A stretch of 64,000 nt of DNA from Methylococcales bacterium (lineage in GTDB: Bacteria > Pseudomonadota > Gammaproteobacteria > Methylococcales > Methylomonadaceae), in contig JASMBU010000003.1 in assembly GCA_030753675.1 (NCBI GenBank), forward strand, positions 117,806 through 181,805. The letters are read 5' to 3'. A program made the position numbers and the translations under genes. A model generated the notes under the pieces. The model was not told the DNA's origin and searched no databases. It worked only from the letters and a program-made list of their open reading frames with translations. Position 1 is the first letter of the stretch; each line of letters opens with the position of its first letter. Shown here in pieces: positions 18,358-28,535 of this stretch.

Positions 18358-19101
18358 CTAACTCTTCTTAGCAGCCCGTCTTTGCCGTGCTAAAAGTGCC
18401 ACAATAGGACCTGAAACTGCATAACACATTGCCATTAAAAATAACATGATTGCAGGTTCAGCAAAGATTATACCAACCACTAACATAACCCCAATGGTTA
18501 CTACAAAACTCACACGACTTTTAATATCAATATCCTTAAAACTATAATAAGGGAAATTACTGACCATTAACAACCCTGTCATAATTGACAAGAGTAAAGC
18601 AAAGTATCTAAATGCACCTTCATCAAAACCAAAACTATAAGCCTCACTAATCCAAATATAACCGGCTAATATTGCAGCAGCAGCAGGACTTGGAAGCCCT
18701 TGAAAATAACGTTTATCTGCCACTTCTAGCTGCGTATTAAAACGTGCCAACCTTAATGCACCACCAGCAACATGAACAAAAGCGGCAAATAACCCCAATT
18801 GCCCAAGCTCAGAAAACGCCCACAAATACATAATTATTGCTGGAGCAATTGCGAAAGAGGTCACGTCCGCCATACTATCGTACTGCGCACCAAACTCACT
18901 TTGCGTATTAGTAATACGCGCCACACGCCCATCCATACCATCTAAAATTTGCGCCACAAAAATGGCTGCAGCAGCTGCCGCAAATTCACCATGAATTGCC
19001 GAAACAATGCCATAAAATCCAGAAAATATTGCTGCAGTAGTTAATAGATTAGGCAATAAATAAATACCACGCTGACGAATTGTTAGTTTTTTTGATTTCA
19101 T
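18358..19101 (-). CDS. pssA: CDP-diacylglycerol-serine O-phosphatidyltransferase
   Basis: Membrane-bound phosphatidylserine synthase of the CDP-alcohol phosphotransferase family, leading to phosphatidylethanolamine. It has 247 residues and about six membrane segments. The catalytic motif DGMDGRVARITNTQSEFG with the later D in YDSMAD (residues ~50-78) is the DG(x2)AR(x8)G(x3)D(x3)D signature. The ending AAKKS is basic and cytoplasmic. It lies between the PPi-phosphofructokinase and leuA. Confidence 0.95.
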   Translation of the reverse strand: MKSKKLTIRQRGIYLLPNLLTTAAIFSGFYGIVSAIHGEFAAAAAAIFVAQILDGMDGRVARITNTQSEFGAQYDSMADVTSFAIAPAIIMYLWAFSELGQLGLFAAFVHVAGGALRLARFNTQLEVADKRYFQGLPSPAAAAILAGYIWISEAYSFGFDEGAFRYFALLLSIMTGLLMVSNFPYYSFKDIDIKSRVSFVVTIGVMLVVGIIFAEPAIMLFLMAMCYAVSGPIVALLARQRRAAKKS

Positions 19102-19194
19102 ATTTTCTTCAATTTTAGAAAAACACCTTCAGCCAAAACTTCAACCGTAACGGACAACTTAATTGAGTTCCCAGTACGGTTAAGTATTCGCAGA

Positions 19195-20424
19195 CTAATG
19201 CTGAACGTCTATGCGCGCGCCCTTAGTCTGCCCAATTTCGTCTAATATTTCATTAAACCAATCTAACTCCAAATCAAACGGCTTGCCGCCTTTAATTCTT
19301 GGAAATTCAATAGCTCGTAAAACATTACCCTGATCTTCATCATGCCCCATCACACCCGACTCGCCGCGCAATGCACATTCAACAGCCAAATCTGCACAAG
19401 ATTTTATTAACCGAATATCTTCAGCATTAGAAGCTGAAGCACGACCAAAATAACCCGATTTTTGAATGAGTGTTTTTTCTGCACCAATCATTTTAGAAAA
19501 CTGCTCGCCAAACCATTTCCCTGGATTAACCGCATCTAATTTGATATGACCAAATGCATCACGCGGCACTTCTTCACCATTGGCCTGCATCTCCGCCACA
19601 ATTGCTTCTACACCCGCACCTTCCGAGATAAAAATATTAATACAATCAACATCATCCATAATGTGACGCAAACGCCTCGCTTCTTCTGTAAAATCTATTT
19701 CCATTTCTGGAATATAAACCCCATGCACCTCATAACCATCACGGTTAAGACCCAAACCCGGCAACCATTGGCGTTGTTCTAATAATTTTCTATATTCCAG
19801 TGCTGTCGCCGCCGTCAACCACCCACAATTTCGACCCATGACCTCATGAACGATAAGCATTCTCGGATTCGAATTATTTTCTGCAACCACATTCTGAAAA
19901 TAACGCGCCCCTTGCTCCGCAGCAGTCCAAGCACCTAGCGACTGCTTAATCGGGAAGACATCATTATCTACTGTTTTCGGCAAACCTATAACTGTTAAGC
20001 CGTAATCATTATCAGATAAAAAAGCAGCTAAATCTGCAGCAGCAGTATTCGTATCATCACCGCCAACTGTATGCAAAACGTCAACACCGTCTTTAATGAG
20101 TTGATCGGCGGCCACTTTCTGAGGGTTCTCGCCTTCCTCAACTAACCCTCGAGCAACACAATCCTTTATATTCGTTAACTTAACTCGACTATTTCCGATC
20201 GGTGAACCACCAAAACCATGTAGCAAGCCTGCGTTTTCTCTAATTTCAGGCGTTACCGAATAATAATCACCTAACAATAAGCCTTTATACCCACTGCGAT
20301 AACAAATAATCTCAATCGTAGGGTCAATCTCACTATAACGTTCAATCAAACTTCCAATAGCAGAACTGAGGCATGGGGCAAGACCGCCCGCCGTAAGAAT
20401 CGCAACTTTTTTTGGTTTACTCAT
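19195..20424 (-). CDS. pfp: diphosphate-fructose-6-phosphate 1-phosphotransferase (PPi-PFK)
   Basis: Reversible phosphofructokinase using pyrophosphate, the type used by Methylococcales for the RuMP/EMP route. It has 409 residues. The diphosphate-binding motif is GGDDTN at 121-126, where ATP-PFKs have GGDGS; the second Asp is the accepted marker of PPi use. PKTVDND at 149-155 is the other specificity block, with its lysine. MGRNCGWL and the SEGAG segment complete the sugar-phosphate site. It sits between ilvC and pssA, interrupting the usual ilvIHC-pssA-leuA order. Confidence 0.95.
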   Translation of the reverse strand: MSKPKKVAILTAGGLAPCLSSAIGSLIERYSEIDPTIEIICYRSGYKGLLLGDYYSVTPEIRENAGLLHGFGGSPIGNSRVKLTNIKDCVARGLVEEGENPQKVAADQLIKDGVDVLHTVGGDDTNTAAADLAAFLSDNDYGLTVIGLPKTVDNDVFPIKQSLGAWTAAEQGARYFQNVVAENNSNPRMLIVHEVMGRNCGWLTAATALEYRKLLEQRQWLPGLGLNRDGYEVHGVYIPEMEIDFTEEARRLRHIMDDVDCINIFISEGAGVEAIVAEMQANGEEVPRDAFGHIKLDAVNPGKWFGEQFSKMIGAEKTLIQKSGYFGRASASNAEDIRLIKSCADLAVECALRGESGVMGHDEDQGNVLRAIEFPRIKGGKPFDLELDWFNEILDEIGQTKGARIDVQH

Positions 20425-20480
20425 ATCTATTCAATCTTCTAATTAAATTTAAAACACTTGATAACTTAAGCTAAGAAAAG

Positions 20481-20508
20481 AAGATCTGACCGATAAAAGC
20501 TAGATCTT
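20481..20508 (-). terminator. possible terminator after ilvC
   Basis: Inverted repeat AAGATCT / AGATCTT with a 14-base loop, 17 bases past the ilvC stop. On the minus strand it is followed by CTTTTCTTAG. The stem is short, so the signal is weak to moderate. Confidence 0.4.
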
Positions 20509-20524
20509 TAATGGCTCAAACTTA

Positions 20525-21568
<1,044 letters not shown>

Positions 21569-21578
21569 TCATAATTAA

Positions 21579-21608
21579 CTATCGATACCTTCTAAACGGT
21601 ATCAATAG
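21579..21608 (-). other. stem-loop between ilvH and ilvC
   Basis: An 11-bp inverted repeat (one G-U pair on the transcript strand): CTATTGATACC / GGTATCGATAG, loop of 8 bases. It lies in the 89-base ilvH-ilvC gap. There is no U-run after it, so RNA processing or mRNA stabilisation is more likely than termination. Confidence 0.5.
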
Positions 21609-21630
21609 TCTGTTTTTTATTCTGTTATTA

Positions 21631-22122
21631 TCACAATATCAGGCTACCTGACCCTCTCGGTAATCCAGTAGCACCGGTACGGACAATTTCAATAATATGA
21701 TGCGTGCTGATAGCAGCAACAAAAGCATCCAGTTTGTCAGAAGACCCCGTCATCTCAACCATGTAACTATTTGATGTCACATCAATCACCTTGCCACGAA
21801 AAATATCAGCCATCCGCTTAATTTCTGCTCGACTACTCGGCTCTGTCCGAACCTTAATCAACATCAATTCCCGCTCAACATGCACGACATCTGCTAAATC
21901 AGTCAATTTAACGACATCAATTAATTTATTCAGTTGCTTAACAATTTGCTCAATAACGTCGTCACTACCCCGCGTCACTAAAGTCATCCTAGACAATGTC
22001 ACATCATCTGTCGGCGCAACCGTTAGTGATTCTATATTATAGCCTCGCGCAGAAAATAACCCAGCAACACGTGACAACGCACCGGATTCATTCTCAATCA
22101 AAATTGATATTATATGCCGCAT
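21631..22122 (-). CDS. ilvH: acetolactate synthase small (regulatory) subunit
   Basis: A 163-residue regulatory subunit. The N-terminal ACT domain starts MRHIISILIENESGALSRVAGLFSARGYNIESLTVAPT and contains the valine-binding loop with N-x-x-G-(A/V)-L-S-R. The C-terminal ALS_ss_C domain includes EIKRMADIFRGKVIDV. It confers feedback inhibition by valine. Its start overlaps the ilvI stop (TAATG), so subunit synthesis is coupled. Confidence 0.96.
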   Translation of the reverse strand: MRHIISILIENESGALSRVAGLFSARGYNIESLTVAPTDDVTLSRMTLVTRGSDDVIEQIVKQLNKLIDVVKLTDLADVVHVERELMLIKVRTEPSSRAEIKRMADIFRGKVIDVTSNSYMVEMTGSSDKLDAFVAAISTHHIIEIVRTGATGLPRGSGSLIL

Positions 22123-23864
22123 TATGCCAACTCCCTATCAATAGGAGTACCTGATGCAACCCTTAACCGCATATCATGATGACCTTTCCCTGCTTCAATC
22201 ATAGGATAAACATTTTCTTTTTGGTCAGTAATAATATCCAGAAAAACGGTTCTATCTTTCATTGCAAACGCTTCTTCCAATGCAGGCGTAACATCCTCTG
22301 GCTTTTCAATCCGCATACCCACATGGCCGTATGCCTCTGCCAACTTAACAAAATCAGGCAATGCTTCTAAATAAGAGTGCGAATAACGACCTTGATAGGA
22401 GAACTCTTGCCACTGACGCACCATCCCCATATAACGGTTATTCAAATTAATAATTTTGACTGGCGTTTGGTATTGCTGCGCTGTCGATAATTCTTGGATA
22501 CACATTTGAATACTGGCTTCACCAGTAATACAAGCTACGTCTGCATCAGGATGTGCCAACTTTACGCCAATAGCCGCCGGCAAACCAAACCCCATCGTGC
22601 CTAATCCTCCGGAGTTAATCCAACGCCTAGGCTCATCAAAAGGATAAAACTGAGCCGCATACATCTGATGCTGGCCCACGTCAGAGGTAATAAAAGCATT
22701 ACCTGCCGTTACCTTGTAAAGTTGTTCAACCGCATACTGTGGCTTAATTAACTCACTTTCACGATCATATTCTAAACAATTAACTGACTGCCATTCTTTA
22801 ATCTGGTCCCACCACGCTGCCAACGCCTCTGTATCTATTCGACTGCCGTTAACGTTAATTTCAGCCATTAATTGCTTCAAAACAATACCCACTTCACCGA
22901 CAATTGGCACATCAACTTTAACTGTTTTAGCAATTGATGCCGGATCAATATCAATATGAATGATTTTAGCGTACGGACAAAAGTCCGCTAACTTACCCGT
23001 CACCCTGTCATCAAAACGCGAGCCGATGGCAATAATGACATCACTTTCATGCATGCCCATATTGGACTCGTATGTCCCGTGCATTCCCAACATACCGATA
23101 AATTGAGAATCTGTCGCTGGAAAAGCGCCTAACCCCATCAGTGTACTGGTTACGGGATAGCCAAGCTGACGCGAAAAAGTTCGCAACTCTTCACTCGCCT
23201 CACCTAAAACAACGCCTCCACCAGAATAAATCATCGGTCGTTTCGCTGACAATAACAAATCAACCGCTTTCTGAACTTGTCTCTGATCTCCTTCTCGCGG
23301 AGGTTCATAGGATCGCATATTAACTGACTCAGGATAGACATAAGGCACTTTAATCTTCGGGTCCGTAATATCTTTAGGGATATCCACGACAACCGGTCCA
23401 GGTCGTCCTGTGGTCGCAACATGGAATGCTTTTTTCATCGTTTCAGCAATATCAGCCACATTGTTAACCAAAAAATTATGCTTCACACACGGCCGAGTAA
23501 TCCCAACCATGTCAACTTCTTGAAAAGCATCACTGCCGATCACTGCCGATGGCACTTGTCCAGAAATCACCACTAGGGGAATTGAATCCATATATGCTGT
23601 CGCTATGCCGGTCACTGCATTTGTTGCACCTGGACCCGATGTCACCAACACAACTCCAGGCTTACCGGTTGCACGTGCGTATGCATCTGCTGCATGCGTC
23701 GCTGCCTGTTCATGACGCACAAGTATATGCTGCACATCATCTTGCTGAAAAATTGCATCATATAAATGCAATACCGCTCCGCCCGGATACCCAAACAATA
23801 ACTCTACGCCTTCGTCTTTTAGACACCGGACAACAATCTGCCCACCACTCAGTTCCACACTCAT
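22122..23864 (-). CDS. ilvI: acetolactate synthase large (catalytic) subunit
   Basis: ThDP-dependent enzyme of 580 residues, the first common step of branched-chain amino acid synthesis. The catalytic Glu lies in RHEQAATHAADAYARATGKPG near residue 50. The central FAD-binding domain is in the middle, and ITGEASIQM…NLNNRYMGMVRQWQ is the C-terminal ThDP/Mg motif. The usual GDGS/GEGS reads GEAS here, a small departure. A good promoter lies 128-156 bases upstream. ilvB would be an equally valid symbol. Confidence 0.95.
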   Translation of the reverse strand: MSVELSGGQIVVRCLKDEGVELLFGYPGGAVLHLYDAIFQQDDVQHILVRHEQAATHAADAYARATGKPGVVLVTSGPGATNAVTGIATAYMDSIPLVVISGQVPSAVIGSDAFQEVDMVGITRPCVKHNFLVNNVADIAETMKKAFHVATTGRPGPVVVDIPKDITDPKIKVPYVYPESVNMRSYEPPREGDQRQVQKAVDLLLSAKRPMIYSGGGVVLGEASEELRTFSRQLGYPVTSTLMGLGAFPATDSQFIGMLGMHGTYESNMGMHESDVIIAIGSRFDDRVTGKLADFCPYAKIIHIDIDPASIAKTVKVDVPIVGEVGIVLKQLMAEINVNGSRIDTEALAAWWDQIKEWQSVNCLEYDRESELIKPQYAVEQLYKVTAGNAFITSDVGQHQMYAAQFYPFDEPRRWINSGGLGTMGFGLPAAIGVKLAHPDADVACITGEASIQMCIQELSTAQQYQTPVKIINLNNRYMGMVRQWQEFSYQGRYSHSYLEALPDFVKLAEAYGHVGMRIEKPEDVTPALEEAFAMKDRTVFLDIITDQKENVYPMIEAGKGHHDMRLRVASGTPIDRELA

Positions 23865-23991
23865 ATCCTCAAAAACTCTATTTAATCAAAACCACCCTTA
23901 GATTTAAGGCTTCCCAGTACCCAAAAAACCACACACTGAAAACCCACTAAGAACAAAAAACTCCAAACCAATTTTAATTCTCTAACCCTTA

Positions 23992-24020
23992 ATCATACTT
24001 GTTCCTTGTAAAATTGTCAT
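23992..24020 (-). promoter_or_regulatory. ilvI: sigma70-type promoter for ilvIHC
   Basis: On the minus strand -35 ATGACA (24015-24020) and -10 TATGAT (23992-23997) are separated by exactly 17 bases, leaving a leader of about 120 bases before ilvI. I found no convincing leader peptide or attenuator in that leader. The rest of the 23865-24168 gap holds nothing else I can support. Confidence 0.55.
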
Positions 24021-24168
24021 TTATAGACACAAAAAAAACTTTATTTTTGCGCCCGTAAACATCATTTCTCTGTTCAAAAAAAATCAAAATGTTACTATCC
24101 CCCTCAATGCCTTCATTAGCATCATTCAGCAAAAAAACAACAAAAAACGTTGGTTAAAATAATCTCCT

Positions 24169-25050
24169 ATGCCCACTTCCACCCCAGCATTCACGGAATC
24201 AACCGCAACACGACTCCGCCAACTACTAGAACAACCTGAATTACTGGCAATCCCCGGTTGCCACGATGCTCTTTCTGCAAAACTGTGCGAACAAGCCGGA
24301 TTTAGCAGTGCTTTTATGAGTGGATTTGCCGTTTCAGCGAGCCGACTAGGTCTACCAGACACCGGTCTCATTTCTTACGGAGAAATGCTCAATCAAGGAC
24401 AAAACATCTGTAATGCTGTTTCCATTCCCATCTGGGGTGACGGAGACACTGGATTTGGCAATGCCATCAATATCAAACGAACCGTTCAAGGCTATGCCCA
24501 AGCCGGTTTTGCCTGCATCATGCTGGAAGATCAGATCGCACCCAAACGTTGCGGCCATACCCAAGGAAAATCCGTTGTCAGCCGAGACGAAGCCGCTATG
24601 CGGATTCAAGCTGCTGTAGATGCACGAAACGAAGGGGCAGACATTCTCATTATGGCCCGAACCGATGCCCGAGCCACTCACGGACTTAAGGAAGCCATTA
24701 TCCGAACTCAAATTTTTCACGAAATCGGCGCAGACATTAATTTTCTAGAAGCCCCAGAAAGCCTTCAAGAAATGCAACAGTACTGCCAATCTACACCCGG
24801 CTATAAACTAGCCAACCTGATTGAGCACGGTAAAACCCCTCTCCTTAGCCACGCCGAATTACACCGGATGGGCTACAAAATAGCCGTCTACCCCCTCACC
24901 CTACTAAACAACTCTATTCAGGCCATGCAGCATGCTTTAATCGCCTTAAAAAACGGCCACCCACCGACCGGACTCAACTTTAACGAACTGATAGAAACGG
25001 TTGGTTTTAACGCTTACTATCACGACGAAGAAAAATATAAAACCGATTAA
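24169..25050 (+). CDS. isocitrate lyase/PEP mutase superfamily protein
   Basis: A TIM-barrel C-C/P-C lyase family enzyme (293 residues). IPGCHDALSAKLCEQAGFSSAFMSGFAVSAS is the N-terminal substrate region. GDGDTGFGNA near 88-97 holds the Mg-binding Asp residues and MLEDQIAPKRCGHTQGKSVV near 120-140 the active-site loop with the conserved Cys. MARTDAR follows. Methylisocitrate lyase, oxaloacetate decarboxylase and carboxyphosphonoenolpyruvate mutase all share these features. No prp or phosphonate genes are nearby, so the substrate cannot be named. No clear ribosome binding site precedes the ATG. Confidence 0.85.
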   Translation: MPTSTPAFTESTATRLRQLLEQPELLAIPGCHDALSAKLCEQAGFSSAFMSGFAVSASRLGLPDTGLISYGEMLNQGQNICNAVSIPIWGDGDTGFGNAINIKRTVQGYAQAGFACIMLEDQIAPKRCGHTQGKSVVSRDEAAMRIQAAVDARNEGADILIMARTDARATHGLKEAIIRTQIFHEIGADINFLEAPESLQEMQQYCQSTPGYKLANLIEHGKTPLLSHAELHRMGYKIAVYPLTLLNNSIQAMQHALIALKNGHPPTGLNFNELIETVGFNAYYHDEEKYKTD

Positions 25051-25053
25051 AAA

Positions 25054-25869
25054 TTACACTTCCAACTCAACCTCATACCCTGAAAATTTACGGATATTGA
25101 TAACACCAGTATCTAAAATCAAATACTGCCCTTTAATCCCCTCCAGTTTTCCAGAAACTTCAGCCTGCTTATCTAGATTAAATGACTTCACTTTCTCCGG
25201 ATACGCTGCCACCGGGAAGTGAATATCCACGACCGCCTCCGCTTCAAAGTATTCAATAGCCGCTTGATCGTACGATGCCACTAGCACCGCCAATTCTTCC
25301 TGACAATCTAGAACCAACTGATCACGCATCACCAGCAAATCCTCATCACCCACCTGATTTTTCAACATCCGCTGCCAATTAGTTCTATCTTTAACGTGTT
25401 TCGCCAAAATAACCTCGATTAGGCCCGATAAATACCGCGATTTTACTTTGAAAATTGGCAAGGCCTGGACAGCCCCCTGGTCAATCCAACGCGTAGGAAT
25501 TTGCGTTCCGCGTGTAATACCCACCTTAACACCCGATGTCTTAGCCAAATACACAAAATGAGACTGCATACAAAACGCCTCTCCCCACTCAGGTTCTCGA
25601 CAAGTGCCTTGGTTAAAGTGACATTGCTCTGGCTTCATAATGCACATATCACATCTAGCTAACGAAATAAAACAAGGATAGCAATGACCTTGGCTAAAGC
25701 TTTTCTTCGTCTGACGCCCACAATGCACACAAAAAATCTTACCGGTATGACGTAAAACAATAGACCGCCCAATCAAAGCATTCAAGTTAACGCTCTCATC
25801 TGTCAACAGCAATTGATAACCAACAGTCTCACCCAAACCAACGATCATCTTTCTTAACTGTCCTAACAT
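25054..25869 (-). CDS. DUF2797 domain-containing protein
   Basis: A 271-residue protein of unknown function, recognised from IFCVHCGRQTKKSFSQGHCYPCFISLARCDMCIMKPEQCHF near residues 45-85, a probable zinc-binding region with paired CxxC motifs. The block VYLAKTSGVKVGITRGTQIPTRWIDQGA near residues 105-135 is the GIY-YIG-like half of the family. Its stop lies three bases from the end of the convergent ICL-family gene. No role can be given; nucleic-acid binding is a guess from the zinc ribbon and nuclease-like fold. Confidence 0.8.
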   Translation of the reverse strand: MLGQLRKMIVGLGETVGYQLLLTDESVNLNALIGRSIVLRHTGKIFCVHCGRQTKKSFSQGHCYPCFISLARCDMCIMKPEQCHFNQGTCREPEWGEAFCMQSHFVYLAKTSGVKVGITRGTQIPTRWIDQGAVQALPIFKVKSRYLSGLIEVILAKHVKDRTNWQRMLKNQVGDEDLLVMRDQLVLDCQEELAVLVASYDQAAIEYFEAEAVVDIHFPVAAYPEKVKSFNLDKQAEVSGKLEGIKGQYLILDTGVINIRKFSGYEVELEV

Positions 25870-26007
25870 ACACCCTCTATAACACTTGAAGACTCAAAAT
25901 AAACACCACTAGATAAATACTAACAATGTCTTAAAAAACAAGCTATTCTTTAACGAACTAACCATGTCGTGTATTTTTAAATACAATTTAACCCTTAAGG
26001 AATCCAT

Positions 26008-26574
26008 ATGCCCTTATACAACGTTTCAGCGGGTAAGAACACACCACATGATATCAATGTCATTATCGAAATACCCGCACAAGGAAATCCCGTTAAATAC
26101 GAAGTTGATAAAGAATCTGCTGCTTTATTTGTCGACCGATTCATGGGTACTGCCATGCAATACCCTAGCAACTACGGCTACATCCCCCAAACATTATCCA
26201 GCGATGGCGACCCCGTTGATGTTCTGGTGATCACACCCGTACCACTCTTATCCCGATGCATCATTCGCTGTCGCCCTGTTGGCCTGCTTGATGTGACTGA
26301 CGAAGCGGGGCCAGACCCCAAAATACTCGCTGTTCCGATAAAAAAACTAACCTCTTTTTATGACCATATCGATGAGTACCAAGATTTCCCTGATGCCTCT
26401 TTAACCACCATCGCCCATTTCTTTGAGCATTACAAAGATCTAGAAGAAAACAAATGGGTACAAGTCAAGGGATGGCTAAACAAAAAATACGCCTATGATG
26501 AAATAACCAAATCGATTACCCGCTATCAAATTAGCCAACAAGATCGCCGCGAATTATACCGAAGATCACCTTAA
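26008..26574 (+). CDS. ppa: inorganic pyrophosphatase
   Basis: Family I soluble pyrophosphatase of 188 residues. It keeps the catalytic set: E and K in [42 protein letters not shown] (Tyr and Asp metal ligands), and ALL of the later DEYQDF and KYAYDE-type segments including [10 protein letters not shown]. In a cell with PPi-dependent phosphofructokinase it competes for the same pyrophosphate. The DUF2064 gene follows 4 bases downstream. Confidence 0.96.
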   Translation: MPLYNVSAGKNTPHDINVIIEIPAQGNPVKYEVDKESAALFVDRFMGTAMQYPSNYGYIPQTLSSDGDPVDVLVITPVPLLSRCIIRCRPVGLLDVTDEAGPDPKILAVPIKKLTSFYDHIDEYQDFPDASLTTIAHFFEHYKDLEENKWVQVKGWLNKKYAYDEITKSITRYQISQQDRRELYRRSP

Positions 26575-26578
26575 CAAT

Positions 26579-27271
26579 ATGCCCTACCTTTTCAATGAGG
26601 CCCGCATACTTGTCTTCAGTAAAACCCCCATACCAGGACATGTAAAAACCCGACTCTGCCCCCCGCTAACCGCTCAAGCAGCAACTCAGGTACACAAACA
26701 ACTAACCACCGAAACCTTAACGATGGCCTGTACAGAAACCATTTGCCCGGTTCAGCTTTGGTGCAGCCCATCACCTACACACAGTTTTTTTAAAACACTG
26801 GAAAAAAGATTCCCTGTTACCCTAAAAAGACAATCAGGCACTCATTTAGGGGGAAGAATGCATCATGCCTTCAATACAGCCCTTCAGTCTGCACAACACG
26901 TCATCTTAATCGGATCAGATTCACCGTCGCTATCACCTGAGATTTTAAAAAACGCTATTACGGCACTCAAGAACGATTACGATATTACTCTGGCTCCGGC
27001 AATAGATGGCGGCTATGCGTTAATCGGACTCAACCAACCACAGAAACAGCTCTTTAAGGACATTAATTGGGGGAAAGGAGACGTACTAAACACAACACTT
27101 AAACGCATCAAGACCTTGTCGCTTAACTACTACGAACTACCTCTACAATGGGATGTTGACACCCCTGAAGACCTAACACGCTATCAAACACTAAACACAC
27201 GCCCTACTTCAGCGGCTTGCACTGGGATAACGTGTCCACAACGAACCACTTCATTGGCATCGTTAAAATAA
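26579..27271 (+). CDS. DUF2064/TIGR04282-type glycosyltransferase-like protein
   Basis: A 230-residue nucleotide-diphospho-sugar transferase-like protein. [22 protein letters not shown] is the family's N-terminal nucleotide-binding signature, [14 protein letters not shown] and [13 protein letters not shown] with the acidic metal motif follow, and DGGYALIGL and [12 protein letters not shown] close the domain. The family is annotated for arsenosugar biosynthesis, but that evidence comes from context elsewhere and no arsenic genes are present here. The last 29 codons (27184-27271, 88 bases) overlap the 3' end of panD on the other strand, beyond the conserved domain. Confidence 0.82.
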   Translation: MPYLFNEARILVFSKTPIPGHVKTRLCPPLTAQAATQVHKQLTTETLTMACTETICPVQLWCSPSPTHSFFKTLEKRFPVTLKRQSGTHLGGRMHHAFNTALQSAQHVILIGSDSPSLSPEILKNAITALKNDYDITLAPAIDGGYALIGLNQPQKQLFKDINWGKGDVLNTTLKRIKTLSLNYYELPLQWDVDTPEDLTRYQTLNTRPTSAACTGITCPQRTTSLASLK

Positions 27272-27588
27272 ATTAATTTGGGCTTAAAAGACTCCAGCTC
27301 TTGTGCATCTAGCGCAGCATAAGCGCAAATTATCACTAAATCACCCTTACTGGCTAGTCTCGCTGCTGCCCCGTTTACAGAAATAATACCAGAACCATCC
27401 TCTGCCCGAATAGCATAGGTCGTAAAGCGCTCACCATTATTAATATTATAAATGTGAATTTGCTCATACTCGCGGATTCCGGCCAATTCGAGAAATTTGC
27501 CGTCTATTGCACAAGACCCTTCATAATCAAGCTCTGAATGAGTAACACTCGCTCGATGTAGTTTTGCTTTGAGCATTGTTGTTTGCAT
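27184..27588 (-). CDS. panD: aspartate 1-decarboxylase proenzyme
   Basis: Makes beta-alanine for pantothenate from aspartate, using a pyruvoyl group formed by self-cleavage. It has 134 residues. With the ATG at 27588 the cleavage pair G24-S25 (YEGSCAID) falls at exactly the E. coli numbering, which supports this start. [13 protein letters not shown] and [21 protein letters not shown] are conserved. The C-terminus is slightly longer than in E. coli and overlaps the convergent DUF2064 gene by 88 bases. panC and panB follow on the same strand to the right, so all three pantothenate genes cluster. Confidence 0.95.
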   Translation of the reverse strand: MQTTMLKAKLHRASVTHSELDYEGSCAIDGKFLELAGIREYEQIHIYNINNGERFTTYAIRAEDGSGIISVNGAAARLASKGDLVIICAYAALDAQELESFKPKLIYFNDANEVVRCGHVIPVQAAEVGRVFSV

Positions 27589-27674
27589 AAGTAAAATATT
27601 TATATCTTTAATAACAGAATATTATGCCTCAACATAAATAAATGCACAACAAAAAAGCCCCACCTCAAGCTACT

Positions 27675-28535
27675 TTAAAGGTCGCTCCGCAGCACCTGAA
27701 TATTATCAATTAAACGCGTTTGACCCAACACCGCCGCCACAAGGATCACCCATACTTGATTATCGCTGGCGGCCGGAAGTAACGTATCAGCACTACAAAT
27801 TGAGAAAAAATCAACTTTAAACCCTACTCGCTCGAGTGATCTTATCTGCTCTTTTTCTAAAGCATCCCAATCCCTGCGGCCATTGTTTATTTGACCCTCC
27901 GCCTTAACTAAAGACTGATACAATAACGGCGCGATTTGACGTTCCAAGCCACTTAAATAGGAATTTCTAGAACTTAAAGCCAACCCATCGCTCTCACGAA
28001 CAGTTGAAACCCCTACCACCTGCACCGGAAAATTTAACTCTGCAATCATTCGACGTATAATCAACAACTGTTGAAAATCCTTCTCCCCCAAGAATAATTG
28101 GTGCGGCTGCACAATATTAAGCAACTTACAAACTACTGTTACAACCCCTGAAAAATGTCCCGGCCTAGACAGACCACAATGACGCCCCGAAAGATTACCA
28201 ACATCCACGACGGTACTCGCCCCAGAGGAATAAATAACTGAATCCATCGGTAAAAATAGCAAATCAACCCCTAAATGTTCCAGTTTTTGCCGATCTTGTT
28301 CCTCAGTTCGCGGGTAAGCATTCAAGTCTTCATTCGGGCCAAATTGCAAAGGATTAACAAAAATACTCACAACGACCTTATCGGCACTGTTTTGCGCTTG
28401 CTCGACTAAATGCAAATGTCCCGCATGGAGATTACCCATTGTCGGCACAAAGGCTACTTTTCTACCCTTAAAACGCCATTGATCGGTACATTGGCGTATA
28501 GAATCAATGTCCCTAGAAACTTTAACCTTCATCAA
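27675..28535 (-). CDS. panC: pantothenate synthetase
   Basis: ATP-dependent ligase joining pantoate and beta-alanine. It has 286 residues. VPTMGNLHAGHLHLVEQA holds the HIGH-type ATP motif near residues 30-47, and FVNPLQFGPNEDLNAYPRT, FLGEKDFQQL and the KMSKS-like SDGLALSSRNSYL are typical. It starts in a 4-base ATGA overlap with the panB stop (28532-28535), so the two are coupled. Confidence 0.96.
   Translation of the reverse strand: MMKVKVSRDIDSIRQCTDQWRFKGRKVAFVPTMGNLHAGHLHLVEQAQNSADKVVVSIFVNPLQFGPNEDLNAYPRTEEQDRQKLEHLGVDLLFLPMDSVIYSSGASTVVDVGNLSGRHCGLSRPGHFSGVVTVVCKLLNIVQPHQLFLGEKDFQQLLIIRRMIAELNFPVQVVGVSTVRESDGLALSSRNSYLSGLERQIAPLLYQSLVKAEGQINNGRRDWDALEKEQIRSLERVGFKVDFFSICSADTLLPAASDNQVWVILVAAVLGQTRLIDNIQVLRSDL

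Noticed and set aside
23549..23950. 133-codon plus-strand open frame opposite ilvI
   Set aside because: Antisense to the conserved N-terminus of acetolactate synthase and crosses its promoter leader; Leu/His-rich shadow composition.
24352..24720. 122-codon minus-strand open frame within the ICL/PEP-mutase-family gene
   Set aside because: Shadow of a conserved TIM-barrel coding region.
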